Assembly: GCA_023440825.1 (NCBI GenBank)
Contig: JAEXRL010000029.1
Location: 28,690 to 92,689 of the forward strand
DNA: 64,000 bases
Direction of reading: 5' to 3'
Origin: Pseudomonadota bacterium
Lineage (GTDB): Bacteria > Pseudomonadota > Gammaproteobacteria > Burkholderiales > Burkholderiaceae_B
A model generated the notes under the pieces. It was given only the letters and a program-made list of their open reading frames with translations, was not told where the DNA came from and ran no database searches. Positions 1 to 8,394 of the stretch are shown here, in pieces. The position numbers were made by a program, and so were the translations under genes. Numbering within the stretch: position 1 is the first letter of the stretch; the number at the start of each line of letters is the position of its first letter.

Positions 1-568
1 TCACAAAGCCCAGAACAAACAGATATTTTTGCAAAGGCGTTTGTACTGGCAAGCCAAAAAAACTGAGTGCAGGCACAGAAACGTTACCTGACGAGGAGTA
101 ATTAGTCAGATAAGCCACCCGCAAAAAAGCCCAATCGACAAAGAACTGAGCCGCCAAAGTGGCCACGGCTAAATACAAGCCACGAATGCGCAAGCTAGGA
201 ATACCAAACGCTACCCCCACCAGCGTGGCAAAACACCCGCCTAATAATATTTGTAGCAGTAAAGGCAACTCTGGAATACGTACACCAAAGTTCCACGCGG
301 CGTAGGCACCCACGGCCATGAACGCACCAGAGCCTAGAGAAATTTGCCCACAGTAACCCACCAAAATATTCAAGCCTATGGCAGCGAGCGAGAGGATTAA
401 AAAGGGGATAAGAATGGCCTGTAGCAAATAATTGGACGCTAGCATGGGCACCACGGCGATGGCAGCCACAACCAAGCCAATCACCACATATCTATCCTGG
501 CGTATAGGGAAAATTTGTTGGTCAGCCCGATAACTGCTTTTGAACTGACCATTTTCACGATAAAACAT
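1..568 (-). CDS. livM: Branched-chain amino-acid type ABC permease LivM (partial)
   Basis: This reading frame starts with ATG at 568 and runs leftwards off the window edge, so only about 189 N-terminal residues are present. A GGTAGG ribosome site lies upstream of the start. The product is an inner-membrane permease subunit of a Liv-type (HAAT) ABC importer. Several hydrophobic segments are visible after a roughly 28-residue hydrophilic N-terminus, and the segment GLNILVGYCGQISLGSGAF is the typical LivM family signature. It follows livH by 51 bases in the same operon. The receptor and the second ATPase are presumably further left. The substrate cannot be read from this subunit; the acyl-CoA ligase in the operon suggests an organic acid rather than leucine. 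Confidence 0.9.
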   Translation of the reverse strand, partial: MFYRENGQFKSSYRADQQIFPIRQDRYVVIGLVVAAIAVVPMLASNYLLQAILIPFLILSLAAIGLNILVGYCGQISLGSGAFMAVGAYAAWNFGVRIPELPLLLQILLGGCFATLVGVAFGIPSLRIRGLYLAVATLAAQFFVDWAFLRVAYLTNYSSSGNVSVPALSFFGLPVQTPLQKYLFVLGFV

Positions 569-619
569 AATCTGTACCTACCTTCAATAATGCGATGGTC
601 ACAACCCAAGCGGTTTGCA

Positions 620-1549
620 TCAGACGCGATCAATGATTTTTTCGCCGAACAGACCTTGCGGACGGAACAACAGAAAGACCAGGGCCAACACATAGGCAAA
701 CCAGATTTCAATACCGCCGCCCACAAACGGCCCCAGATACACTTCGGACAGTTTTTCGCCCACCCCGATAATGAGTCCACCCACAATCGCCCCCGGCACC
801 GAGGTCAATCCGCCTAAAATGACCACAGGCAAAGCACGTAAAGCAGCAGTGGACAAGGTAAATTGCACCCCAAACTTTGAGCCCCAAATAATGCCCGCGA
901 CTAAAGCCACTAGACCGGCTACCGTCCAGACCACAATCCAAATTCGATTCAAGGGGATACCGATTGACTGCGCCGCCTGATGGTCATCAGCTACGGCGCG
1001 TAAGGCGCGCCCGGTAGAGGTATACTGAAAAAACATGGCTAACAACGCCACGAGCAAGGCAGCTACTACCGCTGAGCTTAGATCTTCCAGGTTCACCAAA
1101 ATACCGCCCTCGAACATGCTATCGAGAATAAACACCGGATCCTTAGGCATGCCCACATTGATGGAGTACACCGAGCTGCCAAATATCATCTGCCCCATTC
1201 CATCCAGGAAGTAGCTGATGCCTATGGTGGCCATCAGTAAAGAGGTGGCCTCTTGGTTGACCAAATAGCGCAGCACCAAATGTTGGATCAGCACTGCAAT
1301 GACCCACATCAATAAAGCAGCCAGAATAAAAGCTAGGGTGTTACCCACAAAGCCTGGCTCTATGCCCAGCCATTGCGGTATCCATTCACCAAAGCGGGCC
1401 ATGGCCAGTGCAGCCACTAAAACCATGGCGCCTTGCGCAAAGTTAAAAACCCCTGACGCCTTAAAAATGAGCACAAAGCCTAATGCAACCAGTGCATAAA
1501 GCATGCCGCTCATTAATCCACCTAAAAATGTTTCCAGTAAAAAAGCCAT
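620..1549 (-). CDS. livH: Branched-chain amino-acid type ABC permease LivH
   Basis: This 309-residue, strongly hydrophobic protein is the LivH-type inner-membrane permease that pairs with LivM. The N-terminus (LGGLMSGMLYALVALGFVLI) and the internal stretch with FNFAQGAMV are typical of LivH, and the length matches the family. The ATG at 1549 is preceded by a TGAGG ribosome site, only 12 bases after the livG stop, so the two are likely co-translated. The order acyl-CoA ligase, livG, livH, livM is common in betaproteobacterial organic-acid loci. Family assignment is firm; the substrate is inferred only from context. Confidence 0.92.
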   Translation of the reverse strand: MAFLLETFLGGLMSGMLYALVALGFVLIFKASGVFNFAQGAMVLVAALAMARFGEWIPQWLGIEPGFVGNTLAFILAALLMWVIAVLIQHLVLRYLVNQEATSLLMATIGISYFLDGMGQMIFGSSVYSINVGMPKDPVFILDSMFEGGILVNLEDLSSAVVAALLVALLAMFFQYTSTGRALRAVADDHQAAQSIGIPLNRIWIVVWTVAGLVALVAGIIWGSKFGVQFTLSTAALRALPVVILGGLTSVPGAIVGGLIIGVGEKLSEVYLGPFVGGGIEIWFAYVLALVFLLFRPQGLFGEKIIDRV

Positions 1550-1561
1550 AATGATTCTGCC

Positions 1562-2368
1562 TCAGGAGTCTTGCGCTGTGCCCAGATAGGCGCGGATCAC
1601 TTCAGGGTTCTGACGTACCTCATCGGGCTCGCCATCACCAATTTTCTTGCCATAATCCAGCACCACCACACGATCGGAAATGTCCATCACTACACCCATA
1701 TCGTGTTCAATTAACACGATCGTGGTGCCATACTCCTCATTCACATCCAGAATGAAGCGGCACATATCCTGCTTTTCCTCTATGTTCATACCCGCCATAG
1801 GCTCATCCAATAACAGGATGCTGGGCTCCATCGCTAAAGCACGACCTAAGTCGACGCGTTTTTGTAAGCCATAGGGCAAACGTCCCACCGGCGTTTTGCG
1901 ATACGCCTGAATTTCCAAAAAATCGATGATGCTCTCTACTATGGCGCGATTTTTGATCTCTTCCCGCTCCGCTTTGCCTAACCTAAATGCCTGCGCCAGT
2001 ATGCCGCTGTGCATGTGTAAGGTGCGTCCGGTCATGATGTTATCGAGCACACTCATGCCCTTGAACAAGGCCAGATTCTGAAATGTACGCGCTATGCCCT
2101 GAGTAGCGGCCAAGCGCGGACTCATGCGTTGATGAGTCGCCCCGCGCAAGCTAATCTGGCCTTCTTGTGGGCTATACACGCCATTGATCACGTTAAGCAT
2201 GGAGCTTTTGCCTGCTCCATTCGGCCCAATAATCGAGCGAATTTCGTGTTCACGCACATTAAAAGAAATATTACTCAGGGCTTTTACACCACCGAAAGCC
2301 AAGGAAATACCTTGCAGGTCAAGCACCACATCTCCCATGCGACGCGTTGGGGTAGCTACCTTGCTCAT
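1562..2368 (-). CDS. livG: Liv-type ABC transporter ATPase LivG
   Basis: This 268-residue cytoplasmic ATPase powers the Liv-type importer. Walker A (GPNGAGKS) is at residues 48-55, an atypical signature loop LPYGLQKR at 164-171, Walker B (ILLLDEP) at 184-190, and the switch histidine at 222 (EHDMGVV). The divergent signature in place of LSGGQ is usual for LivG. Its ATG overlaps the stop of the acyl-CoA ligase gene by four bases (2365-2368), which suggests translational coupling. The partner ATPase LivF is not seen here and may lie beyond the left edge. Confidence 0.92.
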   Translation of the reverse strand: MSKVATPTRRMGDVVLDLQGISLAFGGVKALSNISFNVREHEIRSIIGPNGAGKSSMLNVINGVYSPQEGQISLRGATHQRMSPRLAATQGIARTFQNLALFKGMSVLDNIMTGRTLHMHSGILAQAFRLGKAEREEIKNRAIVESIIDFLEIQAYRKTPVGRLPYGLQKRVDLGRALAMEPSILLLDEPMAGMNIEEKQDMCRFILDVNEEYGTTIVLIEHDMGVVMDISDRVVVLDYGKKIGDGEPDEVRQNPEVIRAYLGTAQDS

Positions 2369-4317
2369 GCTCTATCACCTATTTTCTCAATGCGTAAATC
2401 TGCTGCAATCATGCCGGTGCGTCCATCCTCGAACCGAACTTCAGTTTCTATGTACTGACGCTCCTGGCCAGCGAATAACGCATCCACCAGCAAGGCGTAT
2501 TTTTGCGCAATAAAGCCACGTCTGACCTTGCGCGTACGGGTCAGCTCGTCGTCATCTGGATCTAGCTCTTTGTGCAAAATCAAAAAGCTATCAATTTGAG
2601 AGCTGGATAATTTGGGATCCTGAGCCAGATCACGGTTTACCTGCTCCACGCAGTCACGAATCAGCTCATACACTTCACGCTTTCCCGCCAAATCGGTATA
2701 ACCGGCATACGGTAAGTTGCGACGCTCCGCCCAGTTACCAACAGCCTCCAGGTCAATATTGATAAATACACACACCTGGGGCTGATCGGCACCAAACGCC
2801 ACCGCCTCTTTGATAAATGGGAAAAACTTCAGTTTATTTTCTATGTACTTAGGTGCAAATAAACTGCCATCTGCTAATTTGCCTACGTCTTTCGCTCTAT
2901 CAATGATTTTGAGCTGTCCGTCGGTATCTAAATAGCCTGCGTCGCCCGTGTGATACCAACCATCTTCGGTAAAGGACTCTTTAGTCGACTCCGGGTTACG
3001 GTAGTAGGATTTAAATAAGCCAGGACTACGAATCTGAATTTCACCGTTATCCGCCACACGAAGCTCCACGCCTTTAACGGGAGGGCCTACCGTGTCGGCA
3101 CGCACATGACCGTCTTGCTGAACACAGACAAATACAGAGGTTTCTGTGGAACCATAAAGCTGCTTAAGGTTAATTCCAATAGAACGGTAAAAATCAAACA
3201 GGTCCGGGCCAATGGCCTCACCCGCTGTATACGCCACGCGCACTCGGCTCATACCCAAAGCATTGCGCAAAGGAGCATAAATCAAGAGGTTGCCCAAGGC
3301 ATACAGCGCTCGATGCCACGCGCTGACGCCGGACTCCCGGTTTAAAATCCGAACACCCACACGATGTGCCAGACTCATGCAGTGCTTATACATCCACCGT
3401 TTCAGGGCACTGGCATCCTCCATGCGTATCGTGACCTGTGTCAGCAGTCCCTCTAGCACGCGGGGGGGCGCAAAGTAATAACTAGGCCCGATGTCGTGCA
3501 TATCGATCGCCACCGTTTCTGGTGACTCGGGATGATTCACCGTAAAGCCTGTGACCAAAAACTGAGTATAGGAAAACATATTCTGGCCAATCCACGCAGG
3601 AGGCAAATACGCCAGTACTTCCTCCGCATCGGTGAGGTTTTCCATTTCCTGAATCGCCAAAGCGCGATCAATCAGAGCATGGTGTGTCAACACTACCCCT
3701 TTAGGCTTGCCAGTGGTGCCCGAGGTATAAAACATGGCTGCCGCATCATGAGGCTGTACTGCCTCGGCACGCGCCTGCAATTGAGCAGCATGCGTTTTGC
3801 TATAGTCGGCTCCACGTTCCAACAAGCGTTCGTAGGGCAGCACATGCTCTTGTGTGTAATTTCTTAGGCCACGCGGATCGTCATAAATAATGTAGCGTAA
3901 TGCTTCACTATCGTGCTCCACTTCCAGCAGCTTATCGACTTGCTCCTGATCTTCCACTACTGCGATAAAAATTTGCGCATCGTTCAAGACATGCAGCATC
4001 TCTTGAGCCACCGCATCCTGGTATAAGGGAACAGGAATAGCACCTAGCATCTGACTGGCCATCATGGCCAAATACAGTCGTGGACGGTTCTCGCCAACGA
4101 TGGCGACATGCTGCCCGACCTCCAGACCTAGGGTAGCCAAACCTGCGGCCAGCACAGTGGCTTCTTGATAGACCTGCTCCCAGGTCATGGTCTGCCATAT
4201 CCCTAAGTCTTTTTCACGCATGGCAGGACGTGTTCCTCTGCGCTGGGCATGATATCTTATCAATGCCGGAAACGTTTCCGGCCTGCCCTGCAGCGTTCCT
4301 TGTTCACCCTGAATCAC
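2365..4317 (-). CDS. AMP-forming acyl-CoA synthetase (long-chain type)
   Basis: This 650-residue enzyme of the ANL superfamily should activate a carboxylic acid to its CoA thioester with ATP, in the cytoplasm. The AMP-binding P-loop motif YTSGTTGKPKGV is at residues 197-208, and downstream motifs include YGSTE and GWYHTGD, followed by the C-terminal lid with KDVGKLADGS. The length fits the long-chain (FadD15-like) branch. It is the first gene of the liv operon and overlaps livG by four bases, so the imported compound is probably an acid trapped as a CoA ester. Fatty, phenylalkanoic or alicyclic acids are all possible. A 178-base gap separates it from the divergent Crp/Fnr gene. Confidence 0.9.
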   Translation of the reverse strand: MIQGEQGTLQGRPETFPALIRYHAQRRGTRPAMREKDLGIWQTMTWEQVYQEATVLAAGLATLGLEVGQHVAIVGENRPRLYLAMMASQMLGAIPVPLYQDAVAQEMLHVLNDAQIFIAVVEDQEQVDKLLEVEHDSEALRYIIYDDPRGLRNYTQEHVLPYERLLERGADYSKTHAAQLQARAEAVQPHDAAAMFYTSGTTGKPKGVVLTHHALIDRALAIQEMENLTDAEEVLAYLPPAWIGQNMFSYTQFLVTGFTVNHPESPETVAIDMHDIGPSYYFAPPRVLEGLLTQVTIRMEDASALKRWMYKHCMSLAHRVGVRILNRESGVSAWHRALYALGNLLIYAPLRNALGMSRVRVAYTAGEAIGPDLFDFYRSIGINLKQLYGSTETSVFVCVQQDGHVRADTVGPPVKGVELRVADNGEIQIRSPGLFKSYYRNPESTKESFTEDGWYHTGDAGYLDTDGQLKIIDRAKDVGKLADGSLFAPKYIENKLKFFPFIKEAVAFGADQPQVCVFINIDLEAVGNWAERRNLPYAGYTDLAGKREVYELIRDCVEQVNRDLAQDPKLSSSQIDSFLILHKELDPDDDELTRTRKVRRGFIAQKYALLVDALFAGQERQYIETEVRFEDGRTGMIAADLRIEKIGDRA

Positions 4318-4495
4318 AGCTCCACCTCCGGACTCATATTTATCTCTAGCAGAGATACTTCTAATCGTTAATAATTCGTGTTGTTTTCTATTTTTTTATG
4401 TTTTAAAAACCGACCTGTTAATTTAAGTTATCGACTGCCATAATGCTTAACTGTCACCAACATGACATTCATCCTTTTATTTAGGGTAAATCCTC

Positions 4496-5182
4496 ATGCA
4501 ATTGATTGACGCTCTGAACACACGCGCAGCGTGGTTCAAGCTGCTTACCTCCGAACAGCAAGAACGAGTATTACGCGATACGATATTAACCACGTATCAC
4601 GCCTCGACCATCATTGAAAGCAAAGGCTATCAGGCCAGTGCTTGGATAGGTGTAATGTCAGGACTCATCAAAGTTTCTGTCGGTAACCCCGATGGGAAAA
4701 TAGCTACCCTCACTGGCGTTCCAGTGGGCGGCTGGATAGGTGAGGGATCATTACTGAAATGCGAAGAACGCAAATACGATGTCGTTTCTTTACGCGCTTC
4801 AATTATTGCGCGTTTACCTGCCAATACATTTAACTGGTTACTCGATCACAGTATTACGTTTAATCGATATTTATTACACCAGCTCAATGAAAGAGTGGCA
4901 CAATTTATTGGTAAAGCCGAATACGATCGTCTGGCCAACCCAGATGCCCGCGTTGCACGTTGTCTGGCAGAGCTGTTCAATCCGCTACTCTACCCCGGCA
5001 AAGGCCCAAGGCTGGACATTACACAAGAAGAAATCGGCTACTTGGCGCGCGTTTCGCGTCAGCGTGCTAATCAGGCTCTACGCCAGCTTGAATCGGAAAA
5101 ACTACTGAAAATCGAATATGGTGCGGTGGAAGTTTTAGACTTGGAAAAACTCAAAAACTATGCGCACTGCAACAAGGAATAA
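4496..5182 (+). CDS. Crp/Fnr family transcriptional regulator
   Basis: This 228-residue protein has an N-terminal cyclic-nucleotide-binding-type beta barrel (about residues 15-130) and a C-terminal winged helix with the recognition region ITQEEIGYLARVSRQRANQ (about 175-195). It has no N-terminal cysteine cluster, so it is not an Fnr-type iron-sulfur sensor. It is transcribed away from the acyl-CoA ligase and liv genes, which makes it the likely local regulator of that operon. The 178-base divergent region contains no clear Crp or Fnr consensus half-sites. The ligand is unknown. Confidence 0.85.
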   Translation: MQLIDALNTRAAWFKLLTSEQQERVLRDTILTTYHASTIIESKGYQASAWIGVMSGLIKVSVGNPDGKIATLTGVPVGGWIGEGSLLKCEERKYDVVSLRASIIARLPANTFNWLLDHSITFNRYLLHQLNERVAQFIGKAEYDRLANPDARVARCLAELFNPLLYPGKGPRLDITQEEIGYLARVSRQRANQALRQLESEKLLKIEYGAVEVLDLEKLKNYAHCNKE

Positions 5183-5184
5183 GG

Positions 5185-5886
5185 CTAGGCGTATAAGCGG
5201 TCGCCAAACAAGGCAGAACCTACACGAACCTCCGTAGCCCCCTCAAGAATGGCTAGCTCCAGATCACCGCTCATGCCCATGGACAAGCGCGTGACCTCTT
5301 GGTGGCCACGGGCTTGCAACTGGTCACGCAGCTCACGTAAGTGCGCAAAGCAGGCGCGTACTTTAGCGGTCTGGGCATAGTTCCCAGCAACCGTCATTAA
5401 GCCCTTAACACGCAGTTGCGAAAACTCCTGCAACTGATCGTACAACTCAAAAAGCTGAGCAGGTGCAACACCATGTTTACTGGGCTCCTCTGAGGTTTTC
5501 ACCTGTATCAGCACATCCAGATGCCGCTCTTCCAACAGTAATCGCTGCTGTAAAGCCTGTGCCAAGCTTACTCTATCCAAAGACTGCACCTCGCTGGCAT
5601 AACGAGCAGCCTCACGCGCTTTATTCGTTTGCAAGTGTCCTATCATGACCCACTGCAAATTGGCTGCGGCTAAGGCTTGAGATTTATCACGCAGGTCCTG
5701 CATACGATTCTCGGCAAAACGCGTTAAACCCAATGCCATCGCCTGCTGAACGCAAGGCACAGGAAAAGTTTTACTCACGGGCAAAAGACGAACCGAATCC
5801 AGCTCGCGCCCGGCCTGAGCGCATGCTTGCGCAATACGTTGCTGCACTGACTGCAGCCGCTGAGCCATCAGAGAATCGCTTGACAT
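5185..5886 (-). CDS. yggS: YggS family pyridoxal-phosphate homeostasis protein
   Basis: This 233-residue, alanine-racemase-fold protein binds pyridoxal 5'-phosphate and buffers the cofactor; members lack a known enzymatic activity. The PLP lysine lies in LLPVSKTFP near residue 39, and the C-terminal LSMGMSGDLELAI and VRVGSALFG motifs are conserved in the family. I chose ATG at 5886 because the longer frame would begin with TTG five codons upstream. It ends two bases from the stop of the convergent Crp/Fnr gene. In many bacteria yggS sits with proC or pilT genes, but no such neighbour is present here. Confidence 0.93.
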   Translation of the reverse strand: MSSDSLMAQRLQSVQQRIAQACAQAGRELDSVRLLPVSKTFPVPCVQQAMALGLTRFAENRMQDLRDKSQALAAANLQWVMIGHLQTNKAREAARYASEVQSLDRVSLAQALQQRLLLEERHLDVLIQVKTSEEPSKHGVAPAQLFELYDQLQEFSQLRVKGLMTVAGNYAQTAKVRACFAHLRELRDQLQARGHQEVTRLSMGMSGDLELAILEGATEVRVGSALFGDRLYA

Positions 5887-6029
5887 AGCAGAACCACTCA
5901 AAAAACAGAGGCTTACCCGTTTACCGGGGGATCTCCTATAGCATAACCGTTTGCAGATAGATAAGAAAATAACGAGATCATGGACGGACAGTGCCGATGC
6001 ACGTCATAATTGGGGGTTGACACATCAGT

Positions 6030-6057
6030 GCGCGAGCCCTTTGGACTCGTGTTTTTT
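6030..6057 (+). terminator. Terminator-like hairpin in the gdhA leader
   Basis: A stem formed by 6031-6039 and 6043-6051 (nine pairs with one C-A mismatch and one G-T wobble, loop TTT) is followed at once by TTTTTT at 6052-6057. This is the shape of an intrinsic terminator reading rightwards. It lies 50 bases before the gdhA start, and no + strand gene precedes it, so it may attenuate gdhA transcription. A TTGACA hexamer lies just upstream at 6017-6022, but no matching -10 box was found. Role inferred. Confidence 0.5.
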
Positions 6058-6106
6058 ATTGGGTCGCCGGCCCAACGCTGGCCCGATTTTCAACCCAGAG
6101 GAACGC

Positions 6107-7396
6107 ATGACAGAAAACCCAACACATTCCCTGCCCTCCTACCTTAACCCCGATGACTTGGGCCCTTGGGGCATTTATCTGGAGCAGGTCGAGCGGGTAA
6201 CGCCTTATTTAGGTAAATTATCCAAGTGGGTAGAGACTCTTAAGCGCCCCAAACGCACGCTGATTGTCGATGTACCAATCGAGCTGGATAACGGTACGAT
6301 TGCCCACTTTGAGGGCTATCGCGTACAGCACAACACGTCTCGAGGCCCAGGCAAGGGCGGCGTGCGCTATCACCAAGATGTCACGCTTTCCGAAGTCATG
6401 GCCTTATCAGCCTGGATGTCCGTCAAGTCGGCAGCAGTTAACCTACCTTTTGGCGGCGCTAAAGGTGGTATACGTATTGACCCTAGGCATTACTCGCAAG
6501 CCGAGCTAGAGCGTCTGACACGACGCTACACCAGTGAAATTGGCAGCATTATTGGGCCCAACAAAGACATACCTGCCCCGGACGTGAACACCAACGCGCA
6601 AACCATGGCTTGGATGATGGACACCTACTCCATGAATGTTGGTGCAACGACCACAGGAGTGGTCACCGGTAAGCCCATCTCTCTGGGCGGCAGTCTAGGA
6701 CGGGTCGAGGCAACCGGTCGTGGCGTCTACACCATAGGTTGTGAAGCCGCCAGAGACGCTGGCATTGCCATTGAAGGTGCCCGTGTCTGCATTCAAGGCT
6801 TTGGTAATGTAGGTAGCACTGCAGCCCGCCTCTTCACAGACTCAGGCGCCAAAGTATTGGCCATCCAAGACCATACCGGAACCATCTACAACCCGAATGG
6901 TATTGATATCATCGCCTTACTGGATTACGTTGAGCAAGCCGGTGGCATCAGTGGCTCACCCAACAACGAAAGTGTGAGCAACGAACAATTCTGGCAAATC
7001 GACACCGACATTCTCATTCCTGCTGCCTTAGAAAACCAGATTAACCGTCACAATGCAGACCAAATCCGCGCTCGCATCGTGATTGAAGGCGCCAATGGGC
7101 CAACTTCTCCCGAGGCCGATGACATTCTGAACTCCAAAGGCATTATTGTCGTTCCTGATGTAGTGGCCAATGCGGGTGGCGTCACCGTGAGCTACTTTGA
7201 GTGGGTGCAGGACTTCTCCAGCTTTTTCTGGAGCGAGGACGAAATTAACGAGCGCCTCAGCGTAATCATGAAAGCCGCTTATAAGTCGATGGCAGGTGTG
7301 GCTGCGGAACATAAAGTCAGCTTGCGTACGGCGGCTTTCATTGTTGCTTGCGCCCGCATTCTTGAGTCCCGTCAGGTACGTGGACTCTATCCTTAA
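6107..7396 (+). CDS. gdhA: Glu/Leu/Phe/Val-family glutamate dehydrogenase
   Basis: This 429-residue enzyme converts glutamate to 2-oxoglutarate and ammonia (reversibly) with NAD(P). The substrate-binding and catalytic segments are present: PGKGG (K83), SVKSAA (K107), FGGAKGG (K119) and PAPDVNT (D159). The nucleotide-binding GFGNVG is at residues 231-236. I placed the start at ATG 6107, preceded by AGAGGAA; the frame stays open upstream to 5951 but that extension resembles no family member. The length and motifs match the short bacterial GDH group often used for catabolism. It may receive glutamate or aspartate carbon from the amino-acid transporter operon downstream. A terminator-like hairpin precedes it. 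Confidence 0.95.
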   Translation: MTENPTHSLPSYLNPDDLGPWGIYLEQVERVTPYLGKLSKWVETLKRPKRTLIVDVPIELDNGTIAHFEGYRVQHNTSRGPGKGGVRYHQDVTLSEVMALSAWMSVKSAAVNLPFGGAKGGIRIDPRHYSQAELERLTRRYTSEIGSIIGPNKDIPAPDVNTNAQTMAWMMDTYSMNVGATTTGVVTGKPISLGGSLGRVEATGRGVYTIGCEAARDAGIAIEGARVCIQGFGNVGSTAARLFTDSGAKVLAIQDHTGTIYNPNGIDIIALLDYVEQAGGISGSPNNESVSNEQFWQIDTDILIPAALENQINRHNADQIRARIVIEGANGPTSPEADDILNSKGIIVVPDVVANAGGVTVSYFEWVQDFSSFFWSEDEINERLSVIMKAAYKSMAGVAAEHKVSLRTAAFIVACARILESRQVRGLYP

Positions 7397-7527
7397 CATC
7401 CAAGACTAGTAAGAAATGCGACATAAAGCGCCAAGAGATAGCAGGAACACGGTAAAATCGCGTGCTTAGGTATAGATATAGACCATGATTTTTTTCCTCT
7501 ATTCCTGTTATTCCCAAGGATCAGCTC

Positions 7528-8307
7528 GTGCTACAGCCTAGTTCTACCGCCCTAGTGCAGGTGCGTAATCTGCACAAGCAATTTGGCACCAACCAGGTGC
7601 TTAAAGGCATATCACTGGACGCCCACAAAGGCACGGTGTTGTCGATTATTGGCGCCTCGGGCTCGGGTAAAAGTACCCTGCTACGCTGTATCAATCACTT
7701 GGTAGTACCCGATCAGGGTGAGGTGCAAATTGGTACTGACGTACTGCGCAGTAAAAAAAATCGCAAAGGTACCTGTATCAGCGCAGACCCAGGCCTGCTC
7801 GAACAGGTACGAGCACGGCTGGGCATGGTATTTCAGAATTTCAACCTCTGGTCTCATCGTACTGTTTTAGAAAATGTGTGCGAAGGGCCGGTGTATGTGA
7901 AAAAAATTGCACGTACCCAGGCGCAAGCCTATGCCTTGGAATTGCTGGACAAAGTAGGACTGTCCGACAAAGCCCAGGAATACCCCGCCCAGTTGTCTGG
8001 CGGACAACAGCAACGGGTGGCCATCGCTCGCGCCTTGGCCATGGACCCTGAAGTTCTGCTTTTTGACGAGCCAACCTCTGCCCTGGACCCTGAAATGGTG
8101 GGTGAGGTCTTGCGCGTTATTCGTGCTCTGGCCGAGGAAGGTCGTACGATGATTCTGGTTACGCACGAAATGAGCTTCGCGCGCGAAGTATCCAATCACG
8201 TTATTTTCATGCATAACGGGCTAATTGAAGAGCAGGGCTCCCCTGCGCAAGTATTCGAACACACGCAATCAGAGCGTTTACGGCAATTTTTACAGCCTAT
8301 ACAGTAA
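7528..8307 (+). CDS. Polar amino-acid ABC transporter ATPase (HisP/GlnQ type)
   Basis: This 259-residue ATPase belongs to the HisP/GlnQ/ArtP group. Walker A (GASGSGKS) is at residues 42-49, LSGGQQQR at 156-163, Walker B with VLLFDEPT at 176-183, followed by SALDPEMVGEVL typical of amino-acid importers. The start is GTG at 7528 with AAGGA seven bases upstream. It is the first gene of a set encoding the receptor, two permeases and an L-asparaginase, all on the same strand. A small terminator-like hairpin separates it from the receptor gene. The specificity is probably a polar amino acid; asparagine is inferred from the asparaginase. Confidence 0.95.
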   Translation: MLQPSSTALVQVRNLHKQFGTNQVLKGISLDAHKGTVLSIIGASGSGKSTLLRCINHLVVPDQGEVQIGTDVLRSKKNRKGTCISADPGLLEQVRARLGMVFQNFNLWSHRTVLENVCEGPVYVKKIARTQAQAYALELLDKVGLSDKAQEYPAQLSGGQQQRVAIARALAMDPEVLLFDEPTSALDPEMVGEVLRVIRALAEEGRTMILVTHEMSFAREVSNHVIFMHNGLIEEQGSPAQVFEHTQSERLRQFLQPIQ

Positions 8308-8345
8308 GATCAACATTACATTCTGTGTTGTTTAGAATAAAAACC

Positions 8346-8363
8346 CAGCCTTAGGGCTGTTTT
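8346..8363 (+). terminator. Intra-operon hairpin with T-run between ATPase and receptor genes
   Basis: CAGCC (8346-8350), loop TTAG, GGCTG (8355-8359) and TTTT form a short intrinsic-terminator-like structure, 32 bases before the receptor start. It may partly stop transcripts from the ATPase gene, and the receptor gene may have its own promoter nearby. The stem is only five pairs, so strength is uncertain. Confidence 0.5.
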
Positions 8364-8394
8364 ATATCACTGTCTACTCAAGGAGACTTCACTC

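Noticed and set aside
481..786. Open frame on the minus strand across the livM-livH junction
   Set aside because: It lies out of frame over parts of livM and livH, and its translation resembles no protein. The true livM frame starts at 568.
6017..6022. TTGACA as a -35 box for gdhA
   Set aside because: No acceptable -10 hexamer lies 16-18 bases downstream; the expected place falls within the hairpin.
5951..6106. Upstream extension of the glutamate dehydrogenase frame
   Set aside because: The extra 52 residues do not resemble the family, cover a terminator-like hairpin, and a good ribosome site precedes ATG 6107.
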